This document shows positions 47,682-54,923 of a DNA stretch of 64,000 nt, piece after piece; the stretch's first letter is position 1, and each line of letters opens with the position of its first letter. Location: positions 62,001-126,000 of the forward strand of contig SFET01000004.1 of assembly GCA_004557125.1 (NCBI GenBank). The letters run 5' to 3'. This stretch comes from Clostridiales bacterium (GTDB lineage: Bacteria; Bacillota; Clostridia; Christensenellales; Aristaeellaceae). The translations under genes and the position numbers were made by a program. Under the pieces are notes generated by a model. That model searched no databases. It was not told the origin of the DNA and saw nothing but the letters and a program-made list of their open reading frames with translations.

Positions 47682-48686
47682 TCAGAATGCGCCGAGGGTC
47701 GCCGCCATCACAGCCTTGATGGTGTGCATGCGGTTCTCCGCCTCGTCAAACACGATGGAGGCCGGGGATTCAAACACCTCGTCCGTCACTTCCATCTCGT
47801 TGATTCCGTATTTTTCAGAAATTTCGCGGCCAATGCCGGTGTTCAGGTCGTGGAAGGCCGGCAGGCAGTGCATAAATACGCAATCCGGCGCGGCGGCATC
47901 CATCTTCTTCGCGTCCACCTGATAGGGGGACAGCTCGCGGATGCGCTCCGCCCACACCTCGGCGGGCTCGCCCATGGAGACCCACACGTCGGTGTAGATC
48001 ACGTTCGCGTCCTGCACGGCCTCCATCGGGTCCTCGCAGAAGGAGAGCTTCGCGCCGGTCTGGGCGGCGATCTGCTGGCACTGTTCGATCAGCGTGGCGT
48101 CGGGGAAGTACTTCTTCGGGGCGCAGGCCACGAACTCCAGGCCCATCTTTGCGCAGCCCACCATCAGCGAATTTCCCATGTTGTAGCGCGCGTCGCCCAT
48201 GTACACCAGCTTCACGCCCTGAAAGCGGCCGAAGTGTTCGCGGATGGTCAGGAAGTCCGCAAGAATCTGGGTGGGATGGAATTCGTTGGTCAGGCCGTTC
48301 CACACCGGCACGCCCGCGTGCTTCGCAAGCGTCTCCACGATCTCCTGGCCGAAGCCGCGGTACTCGATGCCGTCGTACATGCGGCCCAGCACCCGCGCGG
48401 TGTCGGCGATGGACTCCTTCTTGCCGATCTGGGAGCCGGAGGGGTCGAGATAGGTCACGCCCATGCCCAGATCGTAGGCTGCGACCTCGAAGCTGCAGCG
48501 GGTGCGGGTGCTGGTCTTTTCAAAGATCAGCGCAACGTTCTTGCCGCGCAGCGCATCGTGGGCGATGTTCGCCTTCTTCTTTTGCTTGAGCTCCGCCGCC
48601 AGATCGATCAGCGCGCCGATCTCCTGGGGCGTCAGGTCCAACAGCTTCAGGAAGCTCTTTCCCGCCAGGGACTTGGTGTTCGCCAT
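47682..48686 (-). CDS. argF: Ornithine carbamoyltransferase
   Basis: 334 residues, the usual length. 'STRTR' (carbamoyl-phosphate site) and 'FMHCLPA' (ornithine side, HCLP) are intact. It forms citrulline from ornithine and carbamoyl phosphate, which CarAB supplies from the same operon. ATG 48686 follows GGGGGTT; the frame extends upstream through the promoter and is not used. Promoter at 48718-48747. ATGCAT repeats around the promoter may be regulator sites. Confidence 0.95.
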   Translation of the reverse strand: MANTKSLAGKSFLKLLDLTPQEIGALIDLAAELKQKKKANIAHDALRGKNVALIFEKTSTRTRCSFEVAAYDLGMGVTYLDPSGSQIGKKESIADTARVLGRMYDGIEYRGFGQEIVETLAKHAGVPVWNGLTNEFHPTQILADFLTIREHFGRFQGVKLVYMGDARYNMGNSLMVGCAKMGLEFVACAPKKYFPDATLIEQCQQIAAQTGAKLSFCEDPMEAVQDANVIYTDVWVSMGEPAEVWAERIRELSPYQVDAKKMDAAAPDCVFMHCLPAFHDLNTGIGREISEKYGINEMEVTDEVFESPASIVFDEAENRMHTIKAVMAATLGAF

Positions 48687-48853
48687 GCATTTCAACCCCC
48701 AAAACACAGTTTGAACTATTATAAGGCGTTTTGTGCCCCGCGTGCAATGCATTGCAGGTAAAATTATGCGTACATGATGCATAAATTGTGGGCGAATTCC
48801 TGTACAAGGGTATAAAAATTCGAGAATATGCGAAAAATTACATAAATATGCAT
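48685..48853. repeat. Four ATGCAT hexamers around the argF/SBP divergent promoters
   Basis: ATGCAT occurs at 48685, 48747, 48777 and 48848. The second touches the argF -35 box and the last touches the -35 box of the rightward promoter. They sit in an AT-rich island ('CATAAATATGCATTGA' loosely resembles an ARG box). Candidate operator set. Confidence 0.4.
48718..48747 (-). promoter_or_regulatory. Promoter of argF-carAB operon
   Basis: Minus-strand TTGCAC, 18 nt spacer, TATAAT. Confidence 0.6.
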
Positions 48854-48881
48854 TGACAGAGCGGCCCGGAAGTGCTATCCT
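48853..48881 (+). promoter_or_regulatory. Promoter of amino-acid binding protein gene
   Basis: TTGACA (48853-48858), 17 nt spacer, TATCCT (48876-48881). Confidence 0.65.
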
Positions 48882-48942
48882 GTGTCCAATCCAACCGGCG
48901 CGGAGCGCGGGGGAACAATGGGAAAGAGAGAGGGTCAGACAT

Positions 48943-49692
48943 ATGAAAAAGACGATTGCAATGCTGCTGGTTTGCATGCTTATGCTGATGGGCTGCGCGA
49001 TGGCAGAAAAGATTACGATGGGTTCCAGCTGCGACTTCCCGCCCTATGAGTACTACGACGACGAGACCGGCGAGATCGTGGGCATCGACGTGGAGATCGC
49101 CTATGCGGTGGCCGAGAAGCTGGGCTATGAGCTGGAGATTCAGGACATGCAGTTCGACTCCATCATCGCCGCCGTGTGCTCCGGCAAGGTGGACTTCGGC
49201 ATGTCCGGCTTCACCGTCACCGAGGAGCGCAAGCAGAACGTGGACTTCTCCACGCCCTACACTACCGCGAAGCAGTCCGTTCTGGTGCCTGCGGAGACCA
49301 GCATCACCTCCGTTGACGACCTGTTCAACGTGGAGAACGCGTACAAGATCGGCGTGCAGATCGGCACCACCGGCGATCTGTACATCACCGGCGACGTGGA
49401 GGCCAACGGCTTGCAGCACAGCGTGGAGCGCTACAACAAGTACGGCGACGCGGTCATGGCGCTCTTGTCCGGCAAGATCGACTGCATGATCGTCGACGAT
49501 CAGGTGGCCGTGAGCTTTGCGGAGGCAAACGAGGGCCTGGCGCTGCTGGACACCGCCTATGCGCTGGAGGAGTACGCCGTGTGCTTCGCCAAGGAAAGCC
49601 CGCTGTACGATCCCTTCAACGCAGCCCTGGAGGAGCTGATCGCGGACGGCACCGTGCAGAGCATCATTGATAAGTACATCGTATCCGACTGA
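48943..49692 (+). CDS. Amino acid ABC transporter substrate-binding protein (family 3)
   Basis: 249 residues. The N-terminus is a signal peptide with a possible lipobox (LMGC, Cys18). The mature part shows the polar amino acid-binding pattern: '[25 protein letters not shown]', '[12 protein letters not shown]' and '[13 protein letters not shown]'. It should capture an amino acid outside the cell. No permease or ATPase gene is next to it, so it must work with components elsewhere. Divergent from argF, so arginine or a related ligand is a reasonable guess. Confidence 0.85.
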   Translation: MKKTIAMLLVCMLMLMGCAMAEKITMGSSCDFPPYEYYDDETGEIVGIDVEIAYAVAEKLGYELEIQDMQFDSIIAAVCSGKVDFGMSGFTVTEERKQNVDFSTPYTTAKQSVLVPAETSITSVDDLFNVENAYKIGVQIGTTGDLYITGDVEANGLQHSVERYNKYGDAVMALLSGKIDCMIVDDQVAVSFAEANEGLALLDTAYALEEYAVCFAKESPLYDPFNAALEELIADGTVQSIIDKYIVSD

Positions 49693-49710
49693 TCCGCCGC
49701 GGATTCATGT

Positions 49711-49743
49711 GCGAACCCGGCGCCTTGAAGGCGCCGGGTTCGC
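49711..49743 (+). terminator. Terminator after amino-acid binding protein gene
   Basis: A perfect 14 bp stem (49711-49724 with 49730-49743), TTGAA loop, without a U-run. Confidence 0.65.
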
Positions 49744-49830
49744 TGTGCATACGTACGCTTCCACGGCGACGGAAGGTGTTAAGGAAGCTTGAAGCCACAT
49801 TAGAAATTCATTAATCTTTCACGCTATGTC

Positions 49831-49858
49831 TTGTGTTCCGGAAAAGTTATGATATGCT
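49831..49858 (+). promoter_or_regulatory. Candidate promoter of phospholipid operon
   Basis: TTGTGT (49831-49836), 16 nt spacer, TATGCT (49853-49858). Behind it, ATG 49876 opens a 10-codon frame that stops at 49908, just before the PAP2 start. Confidence 0.45.
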
Positions 49859-49908
49859 GATATATAGAAAGAAAAATGAAGGAGGAGGCGCAGAGCGCAG
49901 AAAACTGA

Positions 49909-50574
49909 ATGCAAAAGAGGACGTTCAGGGAGAATCTTGAGCAGCTCCTGCCCGCATATGCGCGCATGCCGCTGCTATTTTTGGTCATAATAAACCTGTT
50001 GGCATATTACGGATCCCGGCTGATTCCGCTGCAGATGGCGCCGCTGAACATGCAGCTGCCGCTGGACGGGAGAATTCCCTTCCGGCAGGAGTGGATCATC
50101 ATTTACATTCTGGCGTATTTGCAATGGGTTGTGGGCTACGTGCTGATCGCGCGGGAGAGCCGGGAGCATTGCCGGCGCGTGCTGACCGGCGAAATGATCG
50201 CCAAGCTGATCTGCATGGTGCTGTTTGTGGTGCTGCCGACGCGGATCGAACGGCCGCAGGTGGGGGGACGCGGCCTGTGCGCATCTCTGGTGCGGCTGAT
50301 CTATGCCACGGATGCGCCCATCAATCTGTTTCCCTCCATTCACTGCCTGGAGAGCTGGATCTGCTTTCGCGGGGCCGTCGGCATGAAGCGCGTGCCGCGC
50401 TGGTATGCGCCGGCGATGCTGTTGCTGACGCTTCTGGTGTTTGCCAGCACCGTGCTGGTCAAGCAGCATGTTCTGGTGGACATCCCGGCGGGAATCCTGG
50501 TCGGCGAAGTGGGGCTTCTGCTGGCGAACCAGCTGTTTGCGATCCGGCAGCGGCGGAAAGGGGGATGCGAATGA
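49909..50574 (+). CDS. PAP2-superfamily membrane phosphatase
   Basis: 221 residues, about six membrane helices. The three PAP2 motifs are present in altered form: 'PTRIERP' (C1), 'PSIHCLESW' (C2, usually PSGH) and 'STVLVKQHVLVD' (C3 with catalytic His and Asp). It likely dephosphorylates a lipid or isoprenoid phosphate at the membrane, for example phosphatidic acid or undecaprenyl pyrophosphate. The good ribosome site (GGAGGAGG) is 20 nt upstream, so initiation may be weak or coupled to the short leader frame. First gene of the PE operon. Confidence 0.75.
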   Translation: MQKRTFRENLEQLLPAYARMPLLFLVIINLLAYYGSRLIPLQMAPLNMQLPLDGRIPFRQEWIIIYILAYLQWVVGYVLIARESREHCRRVLTGEMIAKLICMVLFVVLPTRIERPQVGGRGLCASLVRLIYATDAPINLFPSIHCLESWICFRGAVGMKRVPRWYAPAMLLLTLLVFASTVLVKQHVLVDIPAGILVGEVGLLLANQLFAIRQRRKGGCE

Positions 50575-51647
50575 ATCAAACGGAGTGCAATCGGGCGCAG
50601 TCCGGCGGATTGAAGGGACAGCGCCAGGCGCTGTGGTCGATCCTGTTCGTGCTGATCGCCGCAGCCAGCGTTTGGGCGATCGCATCCCAGGCGCAGGGCT
50701 TTTCCCTGGAGGGATTCGGGGAGTTCCTGCGCGGCGCGTCCATGCCATGGCTGGTGCTCGCCTTCGGCTGCATGCTGCTCTCGGTCTGGTCGGAGGGCCG
50801 CGCGCTGCTGCAGATCTGCCGGGGCTTCGGACATCCCCGGCGCGGATCGGATGGCTTTGCCTACGCGTCTGCGGACGTCTACTTTTCCGCAATCACGCCC
50901 TCGGCCACCGGAGGACAGCCGGCCAGCGCCTTCTTCATGATGCGCGACGGCATTCCCGGGCCGGTCTCCACCGTGGCGCTGCTGGTGAATCTGATCATGT
51001 ACACCCTGTCCATCGTGGTGATCGCGCTGATCTGCTTTGCGCTGCGTCCGGGCATCTTCCGGATGTTCAGTCCGCTGGCACGGGCCATGATCCTGATCGG
51101 CTGCGTCATCCAGTGCGGTTTGGTGCTGTTGCTGCTGCTGGTCCTGAAGAAGGAGCGCCTGCTCCACCGCGCCTGCGACGCCGTGCTGCGCTTCCTTGCG
51201 AAGCTGCACCTGCTGCGCCGGCCCGAAAAGAAGCGGGAACGGCTGCGCACGGCGATTGAGGACTATCGCAAGAGCGTTTCGATGGCGGCAGGTCAGACGG
51301 GCGTGCTTTGGCGCAGCTTTGCGCTGAATCTTCTGCAGCGCGTGTCGCTGATCGCGGTGACGATGTGTGCGTTTCGCGCGGCCGGCGGTGCGGCGGAGCA
51401 GATGCTGGACGCCTGGGCGGTGCAGGGGTTTTCGGTGCTGGGTTACAGCTTCGTGCCCATACCGGGCGCCATGGGCGTGGCGGATCTGATGCTGATGGAT
51501 GGCTTCGGCCAGATGATGGCCCGGGAGAGCGCGGTGAATCTGGAGCTGTTGAGCCGTTCCATATCCTTTTACAGTTGCATACTGGTATGCGGTGTTGCGG
51601 TTCTGGTGAAATACATGATGCAAAAAGTGAGGAAGAATGTCCAATGA
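50571..51647 (+). CDS. Flippase-like membrane protein (LPG synthase TM / UPF0104 family)
   Basis: 358 residues with eight or nine membrane helices. 'SAITPSATGGQPASAFFMMRDG' is the hallmark of the family that includes the flippase half of MprF (lysyl-phosphatidylglycerol synthetase), here without the synthetase domain. 'YSFVPIPGAMGVADLML' is another conserved loop. Flipping or transport of a phospholipid is a sensible inference given the pssA-psd partners. Starts by ATGA overlap with the PAP2 gene, with AAAGGGGG upstream. Confidence 0.8.
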   Translation: MNQTECNRAQSGGLKGQRQALWSILFVLIAAASVWAIASQAQGFSLEGFGEFLRGASMPWLVLAFGCMLLSVWSEGRALLQICRGFGHPRRGSDGFAYASADVYFSAITPSATGGQPASAFFMMRDGIPGPVSTVALLVNLIMYTLSIVVIALICFALRPGIFRMFSPLARAMILIGCVIQCGLVLLLLLVLKKERLLHRACDAVLRFLAKLHLLRRPEKKRERLRTAIEDYRKSVSMAAGQTGVLWRSFALNLLQRVSLIAVTMCAFRAAGGAAEQMLDAWAVQGFSVLGYSFVPIPGAMGVADLMLMDGFGQMMARESAVNLELLSRSISFYSCILVCGVAVLVKYMMQKVRKNVQ

Positions 51648-52342
51648 TCGGATTTTACAATTATACGATGCTCCTGACCTACCTATCGCTGATGTCCGCC
51701 GGATTGGGAATCGTGGTGTCCCTCAGCGGCGGCGGACATCCCTACATCGGCGTGTTCTTTCTGATGATCAGCGGACTGTGCGACGCCTTCGACGGCAAGG
51801 TGGCCCGCACGAAGCCGGATCGCAGCGAGATGGAACAGAAATTCGGCATACAGGTGGATTCCCTGTCGGATCTGGTGGCCTTCGGCGTGCTGCCCGCCTG
51901 CATCGGAGAGGCGATGCTGCGCTGCTCGCCCGTGATGACCGCGCTCTTTGCCGAGGGAAGCCTGTTGACGGTGCGGCTCGTCCGGGGACTTGCCTTCGCC
52001 GTGCTCATCCTCTACATGCTGGCGGCGCTGATCCGTCTGGCCTACTTCAACGTCACCGAGGAGGAGCGCCAAAAAACTGAGGGCGGCGCGCGAAAGTATT
52101 ACACGGGCCTGCCCGTGACCTCCGCGGCACTGATCTTCCCCACGGTGCTGCTGATCCAATACATAACCACCGTAGACATTACGCCCGTCTACTTTGCGGC
52201 CGTGGTGCTGACGGGCTTTGCATTCCTGACGAAGTTCCGCCTGCGCAAGCCGGGCCTGAAGGGCATCCTCATCATGGTGGCCATCGGTGCTGTGGAGTTC
52301 ATCGCCATGATGCTGCTGCGCAACGGTCTGCGCCTGCGTTGA
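51644..52342 (+). CDS. pssA: CDP-diacylglycerol-serine O-phosphatidyltransferase
   Basis: 232 residues, a CDP-alcohol phosphatidyltransferase with about six helices. The catalytic motif D-x2-DG-x2-AR-x(n)-G-x3-D-x3-D is present ('LCDAFDGKVART' and 'FGIQVDSLSDLVAFG'). Together with Psd downstream, serine is the likely acceptor, giving phosphatidylserine. ATGA overlap with the previous gene. Confidence 0.88.
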   Translation: MIGFYNYTMLLTYLSLMSAGLGIVVSLSGGGHPYIGVFFLMISGLCDAFDGKVARTKPDRSEMEQKFGIQVDSLSDLVAFGVLPACIGEAMLRCSPVMTALFAEGSLLTVRLVRGLAFAVLILYMLAALIRLAYFNVTEEERQKTEGGARKYYTGLPVTSAALIFPTVLLIQYITTVDITPVYFAAVVLTGFAFLTKFRLRKPGLKGILIMVAIGAVEFIAMMLLRNGLRLR

Positions 52343-52344
52343 GC

Positions 52345-53226
52345 ATGGAGCGCCTGCTTTCTTCGCGCACGCCGCTCCCCAGAGGGAAGGATGGTGCTGT
52401 GCTGCGCTTTCTGTACCACACCCCGCTTGGACGGCTGCTTCTGCGCCCGCTGTGCAGCCGCGCGGTTTCGCGCCTGTGCGGACGCTACCTGGATTCCCCG
52501 CTGTCGAGACCGCTGATTGCGCCCTTTGTGCGCAAGAACGGCATCCGGCTTGAGGACTTCTTTTCCGACGGCTTCCGCTGCTTCAACGACTGCTTCGCCC
52601 GCAGGATTCGCCCGGAGCTTCGCCCGGTGGATCCCTCGCCGGATGCGCTGGTGGCCCCCTGCGACGGCCTGCTCAGCGTGTACCCCATCCAAAAGGGCAC
52701 GGTGATCCTCGCCAAGCAGAGCGTGTACACGATCAATGACCTGCTGGGCGGCGATCCTGCGGCTTCGCGCTTCGAGGGCGGTGCATGCCTGGTGTTCCGG
52801 CTGTGCGTGAACCACTACCACCGCTACTGTTACCCCGACGGCGGACGGCTTGTGCGCAGCGCCTTCATTCCCGGGGAGTTACATACGGTGCGGCCCATCG
52901 CGCTGGAGGAGATTCCGGTGTTCGTGCGCAACTGCCGGGAGTACGCGCTGCTGGAGACCGATCATCTGGGCACGGTGGCGCAGATCGAGGTGGGCGCGAT
53001 GCTGGTGGGTAAAATCCACAACCATCCCGCACCGGAGCGCTTCGAGCGCGGCGATGAGAAGGGCATGTTCCTCTACGGCGGCTCCACGGTGATCCTGCTG
53101 ATCGAGCCGGGAAGGATATATATTCCCGAGGTGGCCTTCGCACTCTCTGCCGAGGAAAGTGAGATCCCCGTCTGCATGGGCGAGCGCATCGCCGACCTTG
53201 CGGATGCTGTTGAAAGACCTGCATAA
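52345..53226 (+). CDS. psd: Phosphatidylserine decarboxylase
   Basis: 293 residues. 'APCDGLLSVYPI', 'VFRLCVNHYHRYCYPDGG' (catalytic His region) and 'FLYGGSTVILLIEPG' (GGST self-cleavage site that makes the pyruvoyl group) are diagnostic. It converts phosphatidylserine to phosphatidylethanolamine at the membrane. I start at ATG 52345; TTG 52339 overlapping pssA is possible, since no strong ribosome site is visible. Last gene of the operon. Confidence 0.92.
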   Translation: MERLLSSRTPLPRGKDGAVLRFLYHTPLGRLLLRPLCSRAVSRLCGRYLDSPLSRPLIAPFVRKNGIRLEDFFSDGFRCFNDCFARRIRPELRPVDPSPDALVAPCDGLLSVYPIQKGTVILAKQSVYTINDLLGGDPAASRFEGGACLVFRLCVNHYHRYCYPDGGRLVRSAFIPGELHTVRPIALEEIPVFVRNCREYALLETDHLGTVAQIEVGAMLVGKIHNHPAPERFERGDEKGMFLYGGSTVILLIEPGRIYIPEVAFALSAEESEIPVCMGERIADLADAVERPA

Positions 53227-53237
53227 ATCATGAAACG

Positions 53238-53280
53238 ACGCGCTGCGGACGGGCAAATCTTCCCGACACGGCGCGTATTT
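53238..53280 (+). terminator. Probable terminator after psd
   Basis: ACGCGC (53238-53243) and GCGCGT (53271-53276) close an imperfect stem with an inner CGGG/CCCG pair, then ATTTG. Confidence 0.4.
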
Positions 53281-53350
53281 GCTGGAATGTATGCTTTTGT
53301 GGAACTATGCAAGCTCAATATCCGTCCAATAGAAAAAGGGAGGAATTGGC

Positions 53351-54178
53351 ATGAAAAGGCTACTATCATTTATCCTGGCGATCCTGTTGTTGCTGGGATC
53401 GGCCTTTGCAATGACAGAGGAGGAGGCGAAAAGCCGTATTCTTGCGCTTGACGAAGATGCTTCGGAAGCGGCAGGCATTATTGCATATCCATCCAGTGAT
53501 GCGGACGGCGCATTTGTTGTCGTAATGACGGCGCACAATTCAGATGCAACCACTGCGGGGAATTTCTGGTATGTGACGTCGGACGATGCGCTATTGCTCG
53601 GCAGCGGAACACAGAATCTGGATTGGGGTCTTATTGATTCCGAACCGCAGGTATTCTACAATACCTATTACAAATCCGACGGAGAGCGAAGGACGCGCGC
53701 TTGTGTGTTGCTGGATGGGCGGGTGCGTGAGCTGGAAAACGTGGACGATTTGCAGTTCATCCCCTTTGGCACAGGTTGTATTCCCGCCACCGTCAATGAC
53801 ATCGCAGTTGAGGACAATTACGCATTTCTTCGACTGTGCCAATCCGGCGGCGGCACACCGTATCTTGCGCAGATTTGCGGCGTTGAAATTGACAGGGAGC
53901 GGTTTCTTGAAGTGGAGGGCGCGAGGGAAGCGTTGAATACCGTGGAGTCCTCAGGCTATACAGTGAATCAAATCCTGTATTGGGGTTCCAATATCTATGC
54001 GCTCAATTTCAGCAAAAACTCGAAAAACTCGAGAGTCAGAAACAATCACTGCTATCTGTACTGGCAGGATGACCACCTTCGTCTGGAAGGCGGCTGGTTT
54101 GGAGACGACATCGGGCTTCATTCTGGCACGGCAAGTGTCCTCTCTGCGCTCGATGTTCCCGTAGTTCAGCTGAGTTGA
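53351..54178 (+). CDS. Secreted protein of unknown function
   Basis: 275 residues. Signal peptide MKRLLSFILAILLLLGSAFA with cleavage near residue 20; the rest is soluble and rich in beta strands ('GNFWYVTSDDALLLGSG', 'QILYWGSNIYALNFS'). No motif I recognise. Base composition is clearly less GC-rich than in the flanking genes, with more A/T-ending codons, which suggests recent transfer or low expression. ATG 53351 follows GGGAGG. Stands alone between psd and pth. Confidence 0.6.
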   Translation: MKRLLSFILAILLLLGSAFAMTEEEAKSRILALDEDASEAAGIIAYPSSDADGAFVVVMTAHNSDATTAGNFWYVTSDDALLLGSGTQNLDWGLIDSEPQVFYNTYYKSDGERRTRACVLLDGRVRELENVDDLQFIPFGTGCIPATVNDIAVEDNYAFLRLCQSGGGTPYLAQICGVEIDRERFLEVEGAREALNTVESSGYTVNQILYWGSNIYALNFSKNSKNSRVRNNHCYLYWQDDHLRLEGGWFGDDIGLHSGTASVLSALDVPVVQLS

Positions 54179-54210
54179 ATGCGTGGCAAGGAGATATGCA
54201 GAGATACACG

Positions 54211-54240
54211 GCCGGATTTGCAAAAGCGAGTCCGGCTTTC
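54211..54240 (+). terminator. Terminator after the secreted protein gene
   Basis: GCCGGA (54211-54216) pairs with TCCGGC (54231-54236) with weaker pairing inside, followed by TTTC. Confidence 0.6.
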
Positions 54241-54261
54241 TGCATCTTAATCCCGCCGAGC

Positions 54262-54291
54262 TTGACAGGTGAAGCGGGGTCTTGCTACAAT
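54262..54291 (+). promoter_or_regulatory. Promoter of pth-mfd operon
   Basis: TTGACA (54262-54267), 18 nt spacer, TACAAT (54286-54291). Confidence 0.75.
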
Positions 54292-54331
54292 AAAACGATA
54301 CTGAAGGATTGGGCTTGGAGGAAAAAAGGGC

Positions 54332-54904
54332 ATGTATGTGATCGTTGGCCTGGGCAATCCGGGCAGAAAATATGAGCACACGCGGCACAACGTGGGCTTC
54401 GATGTGCTGGAAATTCTGTCGCAGAAATATGATATTCCCATGCTGAAGCTGCGCTGCAAGGCGGTGGTGGGCGAGGGCACGATCCGCGGACATCGCGTGG
54501 CGCTGTGCCAGCCGCAGACCTTCATGAACCTGTCGGGCGAGTCGGTGGTGCAGCTGGTGAACTGGTACAAGCCGGAGGAGGATCAGTTGATCGTGGTCTA
54601 CGACGACGTGGACCTGCCGGAGGGCAAGATTCGCTTCCGCCCTTCGGGCAGCGCGGGCACTCACAACGGCATGCGCAACATCATCTATCTGCTGGGGCGC
54701 GACAACTTCCCCCGCGTGCGGGTGGGCATTGGCCGCCCGGCGGAGGGCTGGGACATGAAGGATTGGGTGCTGGCGACCTATCAGACCAAGGAGCTTCGCC
54801 AGATCATGTTCGACGCGTACAACAACGCTGCGGACGTGATTGCGGAGCTGATCGACAAAGGCGTGGAGCCCGCCCGCCAGCTGGTGGGCAAGCTGAACGG
54901 ATAA
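54332..54904 (+). CDS. pth: Peptidyl-tRNA hydrolase
   Basis: 190 residues, standard size. 'VGLGNPGRKYEHTRHNVGF' includes the catalytic His19, 'QPQTFMNLSGE' binds the tRNA/peptide, and 'VVYDDVDLPEGKIRFR' carries the conserved Asp. It frees tRNA from peptidyl-tRNA that drops off ribosomes. ATG 54332 follows TTGGAGG. mfd begins 19 nt after the stop, a common clostridial arrangement. Confidence 0.95.
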   Translation: MYVIVGLGNPGRKYEHTRHNVGFDVLEILSQKYDIPMLKLRCKAVVGEGTIRGHRVALCQPQTFMNLSGESVVQLVNWYKPEEDQLIVVYDDVDLPEGKIRFRPSGSAGTHNGMRNIIYLLGRDNFPRVRVGIGRPAEGWDMKDWVLATYQTKELRQIMFDAYNNAADVIAELIDKGVEPARQLVGKLNG

Positions 54905-54923
54905 GAATCTGCCTGGAGGAAGT

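Noticed and set aside
49693..49830. Possible RNA gene in the gap before the phospholipid operon
   Set aside because: Beyond the terminator hairpin I found no tRNA-like clover-leaf and no promoter with a second terminator.
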